Shown here piece by piece: positions 1 through 11,169 of a stretch of 44,690 bases of DNA (its first letter is position 1; the number at the start of each line of letters is the position of its first letter). The notes below the pieces were generated by a model. It searched no databases. It was not told the origin of the DNA and saw nothing but the letters and a program-made list of their open reading frames with translations. This DNA is from Chromera velia (Eukaryota; Sar; Chromeraceae). The position numbers and the translations under genes were made by a program. The DNA lies in assembly GCA_018398765.1 (NCBI GenBank), contig JAHBMJ010000261.1, forward strand, positions 7,501-52,190. The letters run 5' to 3'.

Positions 1-38
1 CGGACGAGTCCGAAGATGGAGTGGACATCAGTATCTGA
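1..38 (+). CDS. Possible 3' end of an acidic protein, cut by window edge
   Basis: From base 3 the reading frame gives DESEDGVDISI and then TGA at 36-38, which looks like an acidic C-terminal tail. A second frame, from base 1, is open to a TGA near 152-154 and gives a basic, Ser-rich peptide, so the choice is not secure. No domain is visible in so short a piece. It could be the last exon of a gene lying to the left, or chance. Confidence 0.15.
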   Translation, partial: DESEDGVDISI

Positions 39-179
39 TGCTAGATCTGATGTGTTCCTTCAACGCCAGACTTGGAACGACTCAGGAAGAAGAGGAGGGA
101 GAGGTTTCATTCAGTATATGAAATTCACTCGGATCTTTTCCTTCCTATTTGTTTGAGTCTGAATCGACTGTCTGACTCG

Positions 180-375
180 ATTCTTTCAGCTAAAGAATAG
201 TGGAATAATGACTAAGCAGAATAGTGGAATAGTGCATTATTTCACCTATTCTTTAAATTGTAGAATAGTGGAATACTAGAATAGTTGAATAGTGAAATAG
301 TCAAATATTCTTACTATTCTATATGATGGAATAGCCTATTCCAACTATTCTTAGTCAGGGCTAGTACTATTGGAC
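180..375. repeat. Degenerate AATAG/TATTC repeat
   Basis: The words GAATAGTG and TATTC recur many times, with the A-rich form first and the complementary form near 340-385. This suggests a decayed pentanucleotide-type repeat with an inverted segment. No gene is seen in it. Confidence 0.6.
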
Positions 376-534
376 TATTCCACTATTCTCTCTTCATTTC
401 GACCCATAGACGTAATTCGTTTTAGTTCAAAAGTTATGAATATTTCTTTTTTCAGATGGGAAGTAATGCAGGTTATACATCGTAGTCCTACCACCACTTT
501 CATTCTACATAGCAATAATGTAACATTACAGAAT

Positions 535-852
535 GGAACCATGAAACTAGGGCTGGAGAGCCATCCATCCTGAACCTCCTGACCCCCCCCACTTGTACTA
601 ACAGTGGGGCCACTTTGCCTACAAAACGCCCCCACTGCTTGCATCTTCAACTCACCTGCATGCACAGAAAAGGAGGCAAGTATGCAGACATGCAGGCATA
701 TCTCTTGAACTAGAACCAATGGGACAGTGAGACTGGGGCTGGAATGCCGTCCAGCCTGTACCTCCTGAACCCCCCCACTTGTAATAGTGGGGCGACTTTG
801 CATGCAAAAATGCCCCCACTGCTTACAGCTCCATGCACCCTCAACTCACCTG
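535..852. repeat. Diverged tandem duplication, about 182-bp period
   Basis: Two copies start near 541 and 723. Each carries GGGCTGGA, a CCTCCTGA-like word followed by a C run, CACTTGTA, AGTGGGGC, ACTTTGC, then a run giving GCCCCCACTGCTT and finally TCAACTCACCTGC. They differ by substitutions and small indels. An ORF on the minus strand (803-375) stays open through both copies and shows the duplication as related Gly/Ser-rich peptides. No known protein is recognised, and the ORF may be a by-product of the repeat. Confidence 0.6.
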
Positions 853-1672
853 CTGGCTGACTGACTGACTCAATCTGGATGACTGACTAACTGGCTGACT
901 GACTGACTGACTGGCTCACTGTCTGACTGACTGGCTGACTGACTGACAGGCTCACTCTCGGACTGACTGACTGACTGACTGACTGACTAACTGACTGACT
1001 GACTGACTGACTGACTGACTGACTAGTAGACTTTAAGTTACTGGCGGACTGACTGGCAGACTGACTAACTGACTGACTGACTGACTGAGTGACTGAGTGG
1101 CTGACTGACTAACTGACTGACTTTCTGACTGATTGACTGACTGACTAACTGACTGACTGACTGACTGACTTGCTTATAGGCTGAGTGAGTGGCAGACTTA
1201 CTGGCAGACTGACTGGCGCATTGACTGACGGACTGATTGACTGACTGACTGACTGACTGACTGAATCTCAGACGGACGGACTGACTAACGGACGGATAGA
1301 TGGACGGACGGACGGACTGACTGTCTGACTGACTGGCTGACTGACTTGGCTGACTGACTGACTGGCTGACTTGGCTGATTGACTAACTGACTAACTGACC
1401 GGCTGGCTGACTTGGCTGAGTGACTGGCTGACTGACTGGCTGGTTGGCTGGCTGGCTGACTCTGACTGACTAACTGGCTGACTGACTGACTAGCTCACTG
1501 TCTGACTGACTGGCTTACTGGCTGACTAACTGGTTAACTGACTGACTGACTGACTAACTGAGTCCAGACTGACTGACTGACTGACTGACTGACTGACTGA
1601 CTGACTGACTGGTAGACTAACTGACTGACTGACTGACTGACTGACTGACTGGCGAACTAACTGTCTGAGTGT
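852..1672. repeat. (CTGA)n tetranucleotide array
   Basis: About 820 bases are almost entirely CTGA/CTGG/CTAA tetramers in one register with many point changes. Shorter GGAC-type interruptions occur around 1270-1315. The array is non-coding as far as can be seen. The same array type reappears at 2860-3330 and, as its reverse complement, at 43465-44100. Confidence 0.9.
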
Positions 1673-1675
1673 TCT

Positions 1676-2860
1676 ACGAGGCCGCACTGTGTGCGGCTTA
1701 TGGTAATGTCCACTCGGTTCCTAGTATCAAAAGTGATAAACAGATTCTGTCTATAAGAAAATTGATCAAATATAATATATTATAATGTCTGAAAAGTCTA
1801 TTGTGACATGTTTTAGCTTGGTTCTTGACCGGTTCTCACTAGTTTTCACACAAAAAGTAGGTGTCCGGCAGTTTGGTTCCTAAGTTCCTAAAATACGGTT
1901 CCTGACCACTCTGAACTAAGGCTGCCATAGGAACTATGAACGACCTAGATTAAGTATAAGAATATCAAAATTGCTAGGAAGTCAAACAAGAACCTTAGAA
2001 TTTATAGAAGAACTCTAAAAAACAAGTAGGAACCATGTGGAACCAAAGAACTCTGTAGGATTCAGTAGGAAGTTGCTAGAAACCTAGCTAGGAACTGCCT
2101 AAGGAACTATAAAGAATTCAGTCCCTCAATTAGCCTGAGACACTCCTTGTATTTCAGTGATATTAGTGCTGCTTGTTTCTTTAGACTAGGCAAGAGGGAA
2201 GCCATCTTCTGTAAAGGTTACTTTCTTTGCGTCTGAATGATGTGTAATGACGGACTCTCTCGAAAAGTGCTTAACGAAGTTGTCCACTTAATTTAGTATT
2301 GGTTTCAGACTTGAACACACAGTAGAAGCCATTGTGATTCACCAAACTTTCGATCTCCTTTAATTGTAGTCGAATTCAGGGCCAGGGAGGGCTCCTCGAC
2401 GCATTTGAGAGGATGAAACAACAGTTTCATCGGTCTTTTTTTGGGTTCATGGGGCTAAAGAGGTCGATAAAAGCGTATTTATGGAGGGGAGCGAGCTCGC
2501 ACGACTTGTGTCTGCATTTAATCAGTTGTAAACTTATCTACAGCCTCTTTTAAATGTATTTCTTTGCAGAGACATCTCAGTTCTTATTAGTTCCTTACGG
2601 TTCCTTCATGGTTCCTAAAAAGGGGTTCCTAGGCTTTTTGGTAAACGTGAGAACTAAAAGCTCAGACATGACTTTATCACCAGGAACCAACAACAATCTC
2701 TCATCTAGGTATAAGAAACTCTTACAAACTTGAATCAACATGTTGTAAAAAGCTTAAAACAAGCGTTTTTAGAGTTTAGATTGATAGTAGACCTTGTAGT
2801 CTGTACTTATACCTTGCCTAGGGGTAGTAGGAACTACTATAAGTGCGGGACCGTAGTGAG
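1676..2860. other. Intergenic region with dispersed GGTTCCTA / GGAACY words
   Basis: No gene was found. The stretch sits between two CTGA arrays. It contains roughly twenty copies of GTTCC or GGAAC, grouped by orientation: GTTCC about 1714-1905, GGAAC about 1929-2112, GTTCC again at 2589-2633, then single GGAAC words at 2681 and 2828. The centre (2110-2580) is ordinary moderately AT-rich sequence without clear coding signal. Confidence 0.5.
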
Positions 2861-3330
2861 TATCTTACAGGCTGACTTACTGGCTGAATGACTTGCTGAC
2901 AGGCTGAGTGACTGGCTGACTGACTAGCTGGCTGGGTGACTGACTAGCTGACTGTCTAATTGACTCACTGACTGATGGACTGACTGACTGGCTCACTGTC
3001 CGACTGACTGGCTGACTGACTAGCTTAGTGGCTGACTGACTAGCTGACTGTGTAACTGACTGACTGACTGGCTGACTGACTGGCTTAGCGGCTGACTGAC
3101 TCGCTGACTGTCTAACTGACTGACTGACTGGCTGACTGACTGGCTTAGTGGCTGACTAACTCGCTGACTGTCTAACTGACTAACTGACTGACTGGCTTAT
3201 AGGCTGACTCTGTGGCTGACTGACCGGCTTACAGGCTGAGTGACTGCCTGACTGGCTGAGTGGCTGACTTGCTAACTTCCTTGCACACTGACTGGCTGAG
3301 TAGCTGACTGACTGCATCGCTGCCTGACAC
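2860..3330. repeat. Degenerate (CTGA/CTGG)n array
   Basis: Tetranucleotide array of CTGA and CTGG with a weak longer period: GGCTGACTGACTGGCTTAG recurs at about 60-bp intervals between 3010 and 3150. The period suggests local duplication of a block of tetramers. Confidence 0.85.
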
Positions 3331-3392
3331 GAAAGATCTGCACACTTGCGCATTACAGTCACCTGCAGACTCTCCTGAACATAGAGACGTCG

Positions 3393-3626
3393 GTGCACAA
3401 TTCAAATGAAGTTTTTGGGACGTTTATAGACTGGCTGGACAGCTTTGCTTCGCGTAGATGGCCAGAGACGTTCGAAGACGGTCAGAAACGGCAGGAGACG
3501 GCACGGTCTCCTCCTCGACAGACGGCGAAGACCGCTGTGAAAGACCGCTACCTTCACTGTACCTCTGAAGCAGACAGCGAAGCAACCGGCTGGATGGAGC
3601 TAGGTAGGTCTTATAAGAGCCTTTGA
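3393..3626 (+). CDS. Unassigned small ORF, 77 codons
   Basis: A reading frame of normal amino-acid composition, rich in Asp, Glu, Arg and Trp, runs from a GTG at 3393 to a stop at 3626. It lies immediately right of the CTGA array and has no in-frame ATG near its start. A GTAGGT word at 3604, following GAGCTAG, could be a 5' splice site, which would make this an internal exon. No family is recognised. The flank repeats TAGGTAGGTCTT at 3602 and again near 3656. Confidence 0.2.
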   Translation: MHNSNEVFGTFIDWLDSFASRRWPETFEDGQKRQETARSPPRQTAKTAVKDRYLHCTSEADSEATGWMELGRSYKSL

Positions 3627-3785
3627 GGGCGACAAAGCTGTTTGTGGAGGCTGCCTAGGTAGGTCTTTCGTATGTAAGGTCCGATTGACGGGCGACGGAG
3701 CGCCCCGGCCAAGGTCGCTATAGGTACGTCGGCTTTTGGGGGGGGACGCGCCGGGGGCGATGGTGTATCACGTGCGTATATACGC

Positions 3786-3895
3786 GTATAAAAACTCGTC
3801 ACTTTAATTTGCCTCGTAAAAACTCGTTACCTTTGCAAACATCCACTTCTCGGGACCATCGTTTTCCAAAAAACTCGTCACCTTTGCAAAAATCT
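3786..3895 (+). repeat. Three copies of an AAAACTCGTYAC motif
   Basis: AAAAACTCGTCAC (3788), AAAAACTCGTTACCTTTGCAA (3818) and AAAACTCGTCACCTTTGCAA (about 3870) follow one another with 30-bp and 50-bp spacing. An (AT)n run follows at 3914-3945. No function can be assigned. The block may be the decayed edge of a mobile element. Confidence 0.5.
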
Positions 3896-3913
3896 GTCTT
3901 TAAGGCCATGTTT

Positions 3914-3915
3914 GC

Positions 3916-3946
<31 letters not shown>

Positions 3947-4185
3947 TATGCTTCTTGAGGTAATTAATGCGATCCTCTGCCTACTACTATTATAACATAT
4001 ATGTCCAACTTGCGGTGATGTGACTTTGTCTTTGTTTCTGTCTTTTTTGTCGGTTGTCTTCATGAGGAAAAGGAGGGAAAAAAAGCTTAGAGAAAGGCGA
4101 TATATGGTCTACATATCTCTGTATCTCTAGCTGTATGTCTGTCTGTCTACCTACCTGCGTGTCTGTTTGTCTGTCTATCTGTCAA

Positions 4186-4216
<31 letters not shown>

Positions 4217-4770
4217 ATCTGCCTCCTAATGTATAGAAAAGAAAGCGAGAACGTGCACGCAGAGACCTCGAACTATGGTTTGTTTAGCAACTGTCTATAC
4301 ACGTGCATTTCGATATATAGAGACATATAAAGATTGCGAAAGACCCCATGAAAAGCCAAACCCTCTCTTCTGAGGTTCACGCTTTCGTCCTAGGCTTTCG
4401 TTTTGCACAGTCCGAGTGTCACCAGATGAATTGACACCTTAACATACACGCTCGCACCGGACTGGAACCATCGTACATTTACATTTGCTCATGAATGTAT
4501 ATGTATAGATTATATATATACATGCAGTTGCTTGTATTGCTGATCGCCATGGTTAATGGAAAAGCGGAGCTTTATGGAATAATTGAGAAGTTGACAAGCC
4601 TCTTGGAGAGCAGATAAAACTCTTCAGCGCCCATGAAACCCCTTGGGAGTTGAAGATAAATGGGGGAGTTACTTCAAGAAAACCAACCAGGTCAGCATAC
4701 ACAAAAGCTTAACTTTTCCAAAGTTCTAATTCGATCTGTTGTTGGAGAAAAGAAAAACTGATGTAGTCTG
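3914..4770. other. Intergenic: (AT)n, CTGT run, no gene seen
   Basis: The stretch contains an (AT)n microsatellite at 3914-3945 and a (CTGT)n run at about 4137-4215. The rest is unremarkable sequence in which I see no coding region, RNA gene or clear regulatory element. Confidence 0.5.
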
Positions 4771-4774
4771 CTGA

Positions 4775-5013
4775 TGCAAATGCTCTTCAGTATCCAAAAA
4801 CTGTCTCTTTTGTGGGATACTACATACTTGTACCCTCTGCAAGTTGTGTGGCCAACTGCCAGAATGTCTTCGCTCCAAATTGTTTTACCCCATGTCTTAT
4901 GGCCGTCTGCATCGCATCCGTATCTTTTTTGGACTAAAGAAACCCGGCCCAACAGACCCTCTCTTCATCAAAGCCATTAAAACAGGAGAAAACTTGCCTG
5001 TCTGCCTATCTGT

Positions 5014-5046
<33 letters not shown>

Positions 5047-5347
5047 TGCCTGTCTGCCTGTCTGTCTGTCTATCTGCCTGTCTGCCTGCCTGCCTGTCTG
5101 CCTCCCTGCATCTCCCTGCCTGCCTCCCTACCTGCCTCCCTGCCTGTCTGTCTGTCTGTCTGTCTGTCTCTCTGCCTGTCTGTCTGTCTCTCTGCCTGTC
5201 CGCCTGTCTAACTGCCTGCCTGTCTGCCTGCCTGCCTGCCTGCTTGCCTGTTTGCCTGCCTGCCTGCTTGCCTGTCTGCCTGCCTGCCTGCCTGTCTGCC
5301 TGTCTGTCTGTCTGTCTGTCTGTCTGCCTGTCTGCTTGTCAGCCTGA
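4775..5347 (+). CDS. Cys-rich ORF running into a CTGY repeat
   Basis: The frame is open from 4775, just after an in-frame TGA, to 5347. Its first 70 or so codons have normal composition and an unusual cysteine spacing: C-x-C-x6-C-x2-C-x5-C-x2-C-x2-C-x5-C, then a basic and aromatic stretch ending LKKPGPTDPLFIKAIKTGEN. From 4996 the frame enters the CTGY tetranucleotide array and becomes a meaningless Cys/Leu/Pro/Val repeat. The upstream part could be a zinc-binding exon or a mobile-element fragment. No family is recognised and no start codon is evident. Confidence 0.2.
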
Positions 5348-5632
5348 CTGCTTGCCTGCCTGTCTGTCTGCCTACCTATCTGCCTCAGGCTGCCTGCCTG
5401 TCTGCCTGTCTGTCTCTCTGCCTATCTGCCTGTCTGTCTGCCTGTCTGTCTGCCTGCCTGTCTGCCTAGCTGTCTATCTGTCTATCTGTCTGTCTATTTA
5501 CTTGTCTGCCTATCTGCCTATCTGCCTGTCCGCCTATCTGCCTGTCTGTCTATCTGCCTGTCTGTCTGCCTGTCGGTCTGCCTATCTGCCTATGTGCCTT
5601 TCTGTCTGCTTGTCTGTCTGCTTGTCTGCGTT
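4996..5632. repeat. (CTGY)n tetranucleotide array
   Basis: About 640 bases of CTGC, CTGT and CTAT tetramers on the plus strand. The long ORFs predicted here on either strand (Cys/Leu/Pro/Ser on plus) reflect the 4-bp period cycling through frames and are not evidence for a gene. Confidence 0.9.
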
Positions 5633-5814
5633 CAAGGACAAGTGGAAGCGAGGCACAGCACCGGTGATCAAGAAATTCCGAGCTTGGAAGACCCCTGGAA
5701 GTAACACCCCGGAGGTCAGTCCTTTCATCAGTCAACGAGATGGGCGGGAAGAAGCTGGAGGAAGATCAAGCCAGGTAATAAATCCAACCGAGGAGCTTCT
5801 CCTGCGATTGTGAC

Positions 5815-5824
5815 AGTCTCTCTC

Positions 5825-5868
<44 letters not shown>
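5815..5868. repeat. (CT)n microsatellite
   Basis: Nearly pure CT dinucleotide run immediately left of the 78/81-bp minisatellite. Confidence 0.9.
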
Positions 5869-5869
<1 letters not shown>

Positions 5870-5871
<2 letters not shown>

Positions 5872-6993
5872 CAGACAGACAAGAGAAGAAAAAACTGCCG
5901 ACAATGCTTCTGCTACTCTCTATGTCTCTCTGCGTGTATCGACTCTCTTCAGATAGACAGGAGGAGAAGAAACTGCCGACAACGCTTCTGCTGCTCTTTA
6001 TGTCTCTCTGCATGTATCAACTCTCTTCAGACAGACAGGAGGAGAAGAAGAAGCTGCCGACAATGCTTCTGCTGCTCTCTATGTCTTTCTGCGTGTATTG
6101 ACTCTCTTCAGATAGACAGGAGAAGAAGAAACTGCCGACAACGCTTCTGCTGCTCTCTATGTCTCACTGCGTGTATCGACTCTCTTCACATAGACAGGAG
6201 AAGAAGAAGCTGCCGACAACGCTTCTGCTGCTCTCTATGTCTCTCTGCATACATCGACTCTCTTCAGACAGACAAGAGGAGAAGAAACTGCCGACAACGC
6301 TTCTGCTGCTCTCTCTTTAGACAGACAAGAGGAGAAGAAACTGCCGACAACGCGTCTGCTACTCTTTATGTCTCACTGCGTGTATCGACTCTCTTCAGAC
6401 AGACAGGAGAAGAAGAAACTGCTGACAACGCGTCTGCTGCTCTTTATGTCTCACTGCATGTATCAACTTTCTGCAGACAGACAGGAGGAGAAAAAACTGC
6501 CGACAACGCTTCTGCTGCTCTCTATGTCTCTCTGCATGTATCGACTCTCTTCAGACAGACAGGAGAAGAAGAAGCTGCCAACAATGCTTCTGCGGCTCTC
6601 TATGTCTCTCTGCGTATATCGACTCTCTTCAGATAGACAGGAGAAGAAGAAGCTGCCGACAATGCTTCTGCTGCTCTCTATGTCTCTCTGCGTATATCGA
6701 CTCTCTTCAGACAGACAGGAGAAGAAGAAATTGCCGACAATGCTTCTGCTGCTCTCTATGTCTTTCTGCGTGTATTGACTTTCTTCAGACAGACAGGAGG
6801 AGAAGAAACTGCCGACAACGTGTCTGCTGCTCTCTATATCTCTCTGCATGTATCGACTCTCTTCAGACAGACAGGAGGAGAAGAAGAAGCTGCCAACAAT
6901 GCTTCTGCTGCTCTCTATGTCTCTCTGCGTGTATTGACTCTCTTCAGACAGACAGGAGGAGAAGAAACTGCCAACAACGCTTCTGCTGCACAA
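5870..6993. repeat. Minisatellite, 78/81-bp unit, about 15 copies
   Basis: The landmark GCYRACAA begins at 5897, 5975, 6056, 6134, 6212, 6290, 6343, 6421 and so on to about 6970. Spacing is therefore 78 or 81 bp, apart from one 53-bp step from a 25-bp deletion. Each unit contains TCTTCAGACAGACAGGAG, a GAAGAAGAA stretch that accounts for the 3-bp length differences, CTGCCGACAAYGCTTCTGC and CTCTATGTCTCTCTGC. Because the unit is 26 or 27 codons, both strands stay open over several copies. The ORFs have no clear start, end normally or match any family I know, so I treat this as a minisatellite rather than a repeat protein. Confidence 0.85.
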
Positions 6994-7409
6994 GATTAGA
7001 CTGAAATGCCTTGAGACTTTCTTTTGTTCTCATGCATGGGCTTCGTTTAGGTGCACGCTCTCTGTATGAGGAAAGAGCACTGTCTTGATGTGTAAGTGTG
7101 GCAATGCCATCGGATCTGTCAATGGGTAGATGTTCCGTCTGTCTTTATCTTGGAGTCCCTCTTTTATTTTACCACTCTCCTTTCTGCCTGGCAGAGTCCT
7201 CATGACTTGCCTCGCTGTTCCCGCCGCTTTCTTTAGTTGTTCGGTTTCTATCGTTTTCTATCCCCGCACATGTTTGTATCTCCAAGTACATGTGCCCAGG
7301 CCTTGTTGGGGAGACTGCTGCAGAGGAAGGCCGGGGGGTGGGGGAAGTCCCCTTTTTAGTTTGAACTTTGTTTTGTCCCACTGCCATTGCATCTGCATGG
7401 CCGACTCGA

Positions 7410-7641
7410 TCGACACTGCTCTCCGGGCCGCGTCAGCGGCGCTTCAAGCAGGATCTTGGAGTTTTGGACAGCACAGGACTGAGGCCCATCCGAAGACAAG
7501 TCAGGAAATATGGTCGTGCTTGCGTTGTCTGTGAATGTCAACTTTGAAGAAATATCAAAAGATGGACATACAAGACTCCGCCAAGAGATCGAAACTCTGA
7601 GTCGGCACGTAGAACAAAGCATCAAATCAGAACATATACAG
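7410..7641 (+). other. Possible exon(s) of an unrecognised gene
   Basis: Two pieces look coding but do not join cleanly. An ATG near 7398 opens a frame starting MADSIDTALRAASAALQAG, which would form an amphipathic helix. From 7483 another frame is open to a TGA at 7639-7641 and ends in a charged, helix-forming segment (QEIETLSRHVEQSIKSEHIQ). A third frame across 7450-7537 is also open. The splice pattern is not resolved and no family is recognised. Confidence 0.2.
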
Positions 7642-7659
7642 TGACTATCTGATGCATTG

Positions 7660-8820
7660 CATAGCATTCGCTATTCTTAACACCGTTTTCAATATTCGCT
7701 AAAGCTATCAATTTCAAGTTATATTGATACTTATATTGTATTAATAATTATAACTCTTTAATACTACCTAGGGGGACAAAATCTAGAACAAAATTAATTC
7801 ATATTATTATTATTATTCAGGAAGCATATCTTCAACACAGTCGTCACAGCTTTATAGTATCCTAGTAAAGCAAATCTAACATAAAACTGGCAGACAACTT
7901 TCTATTTATACAGAGCTCTGTTGTTTTCTTTTATAAGTGATATACGTAACTTCAATATTAAAAAATAGTAGTCTAGGAGCGCTTTAGCGATCCGAAGTTT
8001 TTTTTAGGACTTCAAACCAAATTTTTGACCCAATATAAGGCCCGTAGGACCCAATTAGTTAGTATAAGTCTTCACTAAGTCTACTAGATCAGTTTGGTCC
8101 AACGCCGCCCCTTTTATCTAATAAACTCATTTTTTTTTTTTTTTTAACTAGTAATATACACACTGGCATTAAATTAATAATTTTGCTCCTCTAGGTACGA
8201 TAAGTCCATATATAGCCTAGTAGTACTAGTACGTTTGTACCACAACTTTACGTGATTTTGCGCGGCATCGCACGAGGTAGTTTGATCTAAAGTTTGATAG
8301 CAGTATGATACCGTATGCATATGATAATATGCCGCTGCAACAATTTAATAAAATTGTATTTGTAGAACTTTGAATAGTGTATTAGTCTACCAGACTACCA
8401 CATAGACTTATTTACATAGACTATTATTAAAACCAACTTTCATTCTTTGATTTAGCTTTAAATTCTAATTTAAATTGATTAAAAAAAAAAAAAACATATG
8501 GAGTTAAATCGACAAACCAGTCAACAAACAAATTTGTACATAAGAAAAAACATTCTCATAAAAAAATTTTATATTGTGTTTTATAATATATATTCAATCA
8601 ATTATCAATGCTGTGATTTGAATGCTTTGGGGAACAAATTTCAAATAAGATTAATGCGAATCAAACTGCATTGCAATTTGCGCAAGTGATTGATCAGCCT
8701 TTAAAAATTGAAATTAAAAACATGCAGGGAGTTAAATCAGTCGACATTTCCTTTATGAATACACTGGCGGATTTGAGTAAGTTCAGAGTAACGCGAACTT
8801 TAAAACCCTTATTTAGAGCA
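7660..8820. other. AT-rich island, no gene seen
   Basis: Strongly AT-rich compared with the rest of the window, with poly-T (8131-8145) and poly-A (8481-8494) runs and many CTAG/TAGT words. No coding region is evident; a 63-codon ORF here is a composition effect. The word GGAGCGCTTTAGCG at 7978 resembles GGAGCGCCTAGCG at 27427 in another AT-rich island, so these may share a repeat family. Confidence 0.5.
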
Positions 8821-9730
8821 CCAATTTGGGAGAAGGACAAAAAGTGAACGAAAACGATCCGCTCGGTTTACTCGATCTGCCGTTCTTCGTTCCTTTTTTC
8901 AATCCTTCTTTTCTCAGACTCCTTTTTCTGCATTACTCATGGGCACGCTCTCATGCCTGTTTTCAAGCCAATACATGCAGACGAGAAACCAAACACCATG
9001 CAGAAGAAGGCGTCGGACAGGGCCTCGATCTCTCTTTCTTCGATCGTGCCATGCAGTCCGGCCGCTTCATTCTCGATCACCGCGCATGGACTCTTTCCAC
9101 TTGCAGCCACAGCTTTGTCTAGGTTTGCACGTACGCGTACGTGAGAGAGTACTCATCCGGACGTGTCGACAAGATCTGCCCAATTTGTTTCAGATTCTTT
9201 GAAAAGGAAGAAGAATCAACGAAGGAAAAAAAAGAGAGCTAGGCGTCTCCGTGCCACCCCCTACACGGAAACGTCCAAACCCACTTTCCAGGGCTACCCC
9301 GCATGGCTCTGGAAGGAAAAAGAAACACAGCCACTTCAAGGAAGTCACCGCAAAAGAGTGAAACAAGGAAAACCAAGCCAAAACGGTTCGCTCGAGCATT
9401 CAAAGAGGACGTGTGAGGCGAAAAGAAAAAACGAATCAAAGCAGAGCAAGGAGAAAGGGAGGGGATGGGAGAAGAAAGAACGGGGGACAGCAAATGAAAT
9501 TCAAAGAAAAAAGATCGCCGAAAGAAACTCATTGAAAGAAAGAATGCGAGAGAAGAGACGACGGATTTGATCGAACGGGATACGTTACGCGACACGAAGA
9601 AAAGAAAGGAAAAGTTTCTGAAGGTAAGACAGGCGAAAAAAAAGGAGACAGGATGGAAAGGAAAGGGAACCGAATGCAATTATGTCTGTCTATGCTCTCT
9701 CTCTCTGCTTTGTGTACCGGCAGAGATGGA
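8821..9730. other. Intergenic; Lys/Arg-rich ORF of doubtful meaning
   Basis: A plus-strand frame from 9163 to 9570 encodes about 135 residues dominated by Lys, Arg, Glu and Ser. The underlying DNA is simply purine-rich, there is no ATG at the start, and the minus strand is open too. A Ser/Ala-rich frame at 8953-9144 is equally uninformative. No family is recognised. Confidence 0.3.
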
Positions 9731-9904
9731 TGAAGTGACATGAAGAGTACGCCTTCCGTGTCATCTCCTCTCCTCTCCTTCATTTCACGTGGAGAGCATT
9801 GGCTTTCAACAGAAACCTGCTCTCACGGCATTTTGTCCTTCCTCTCTGTCTCTCCTCGCCTTCACTCTGTCAGTCTGTGTGCATTTGAGCCGTCTTGTGT
9901 GCCC

Positions 9905-10050
9905 CCCCGGCTGTCTGTCTGTCCGCCTGTCTGTCTGTCCACCCATCCATCTCACTGTTTGTTTCTCCGTCCACCTGTCTGTCCGTTGATCTGCATGTTT
10001 GTCTATCTGTCTGTCTGTCTGTCTCTCCGTCCACCTGTCTGACTTTCTGC
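9905..10050. repeat. (CTGT/CCGT)n repeat
   Basis: Imperfect CTGT and CCGT tetranucleotides on the plus strand, lying between the purine-rich region and the 3' end of the PEPCK gene. Confidence 0.75.
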
Positions 10051-10439
10051 CTTTCTGTTCGGGTGCTGAAGCGAGGTCCTTCCACAATTGAAGGGAATCT
10101 CATCGCTGATTGACCACCCACTCGATGAACTGAGAGTTCGAGTCCTCAGGAGAAAAGAAAAGTCCTTTGGGAGACAGAATCGGAGGGAGCTGACAGGATT
10201 CAGAGAGGCAAGGGCATGGAGACAAACATCCCATCGGTTTAAATAAATGGCATAAGCCACAGGCTGAGTGGGTCCAATTTTGTTTCCACCTTCTCTTGAT
10301 TCCCTCTTTCACTATCGAGAACGTACGGACGCATGATTCTCTTTTTTCCTTAATTTCTTCATTTCCTTCTCTGTGGATGCAGACGTTCGTTCTTCCCATT
10401 GATTAACTCACTTACTTCATCTCTCACTCACTGAATCAG

Positions 10440-11120
10440 TCATTCATTATCGGACTGCCCCTCTGCACGATCAGACTGCACAGTGGGTCTCTCGAAGCAC
10501 TCGAGATGCCAGTGCTCGGGGGATCTGTAGAGCGAGGCCAGCATCATTTCCCTTATGAAAGTGAACTCTCTTGGCAGTCTGTCGTGCACATTCACAAACA
10601 GACTCTCATGATCAGTCAACTCCCTCAACCAGTCCTCTCTGTCTGCACTCATCAGGCTGTCAAACTTCTCTCTTGAGAAACCCTCCAGTCCCTCCCAATT
10701 CATCCCACCATACTCAGGCATCCACCCAAAGGGCGTCTCCACTGCCGGTGCCCGTCCCTTGCTTCTATTATGGACCCACTCAAGCACCCGCATGTTCTCC
10801 CCAAACCCCGGCCAGATAAACTTCCCGTCTCCATCCTTGCGGAACCAGTTCACGCTGAAGATCCGCGGCGCTGCGTGGACCTTCCTGCCCATACGCAGCC
10901 AGTGGTTCCAGTAGTCCGCAATGTGGTACCCGCAGAAGGGGAGCATGGCGAAGGGGTCCCTCCTGACCACCCCCTGCTTCCCGAAGGCCGCGGCCGTGGT
11001 CTCGGACCCGATCGTGGCTGCGGAATAGACCCCAAAAGCCCAGTTGAACGACTGGACGACCAGAGGGATCACCTGCGTGCGTCAATCAAACACACATGCA
11101 CACACACCAACATGTACACA

Positions 11121-11169
<49 letters not shown>

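Noticed and set aside
1..15. CGGACGAGTCCG palindrome at the window start
   Set aside because: Only a 5-bp stem with a 2-base loop; it is also read through by two open frames, so there is no reason to call a structure.
9163..9570. Lys/Arg-rich 135-codon ORF as a nuclear basic protein
   Set aside because: The DNA is simply purine-rich, the start is not ATG, and no splice or poly-A evidence supports it.
10126..10152. GAGTTCGAGTCCTCAGG resembling a tRNA T arm
   Set aside because: The 5-bp stem around the TTCGAGT loop does not pair and no acceptor stem, D arm or anticodon arm can be drawn around it.
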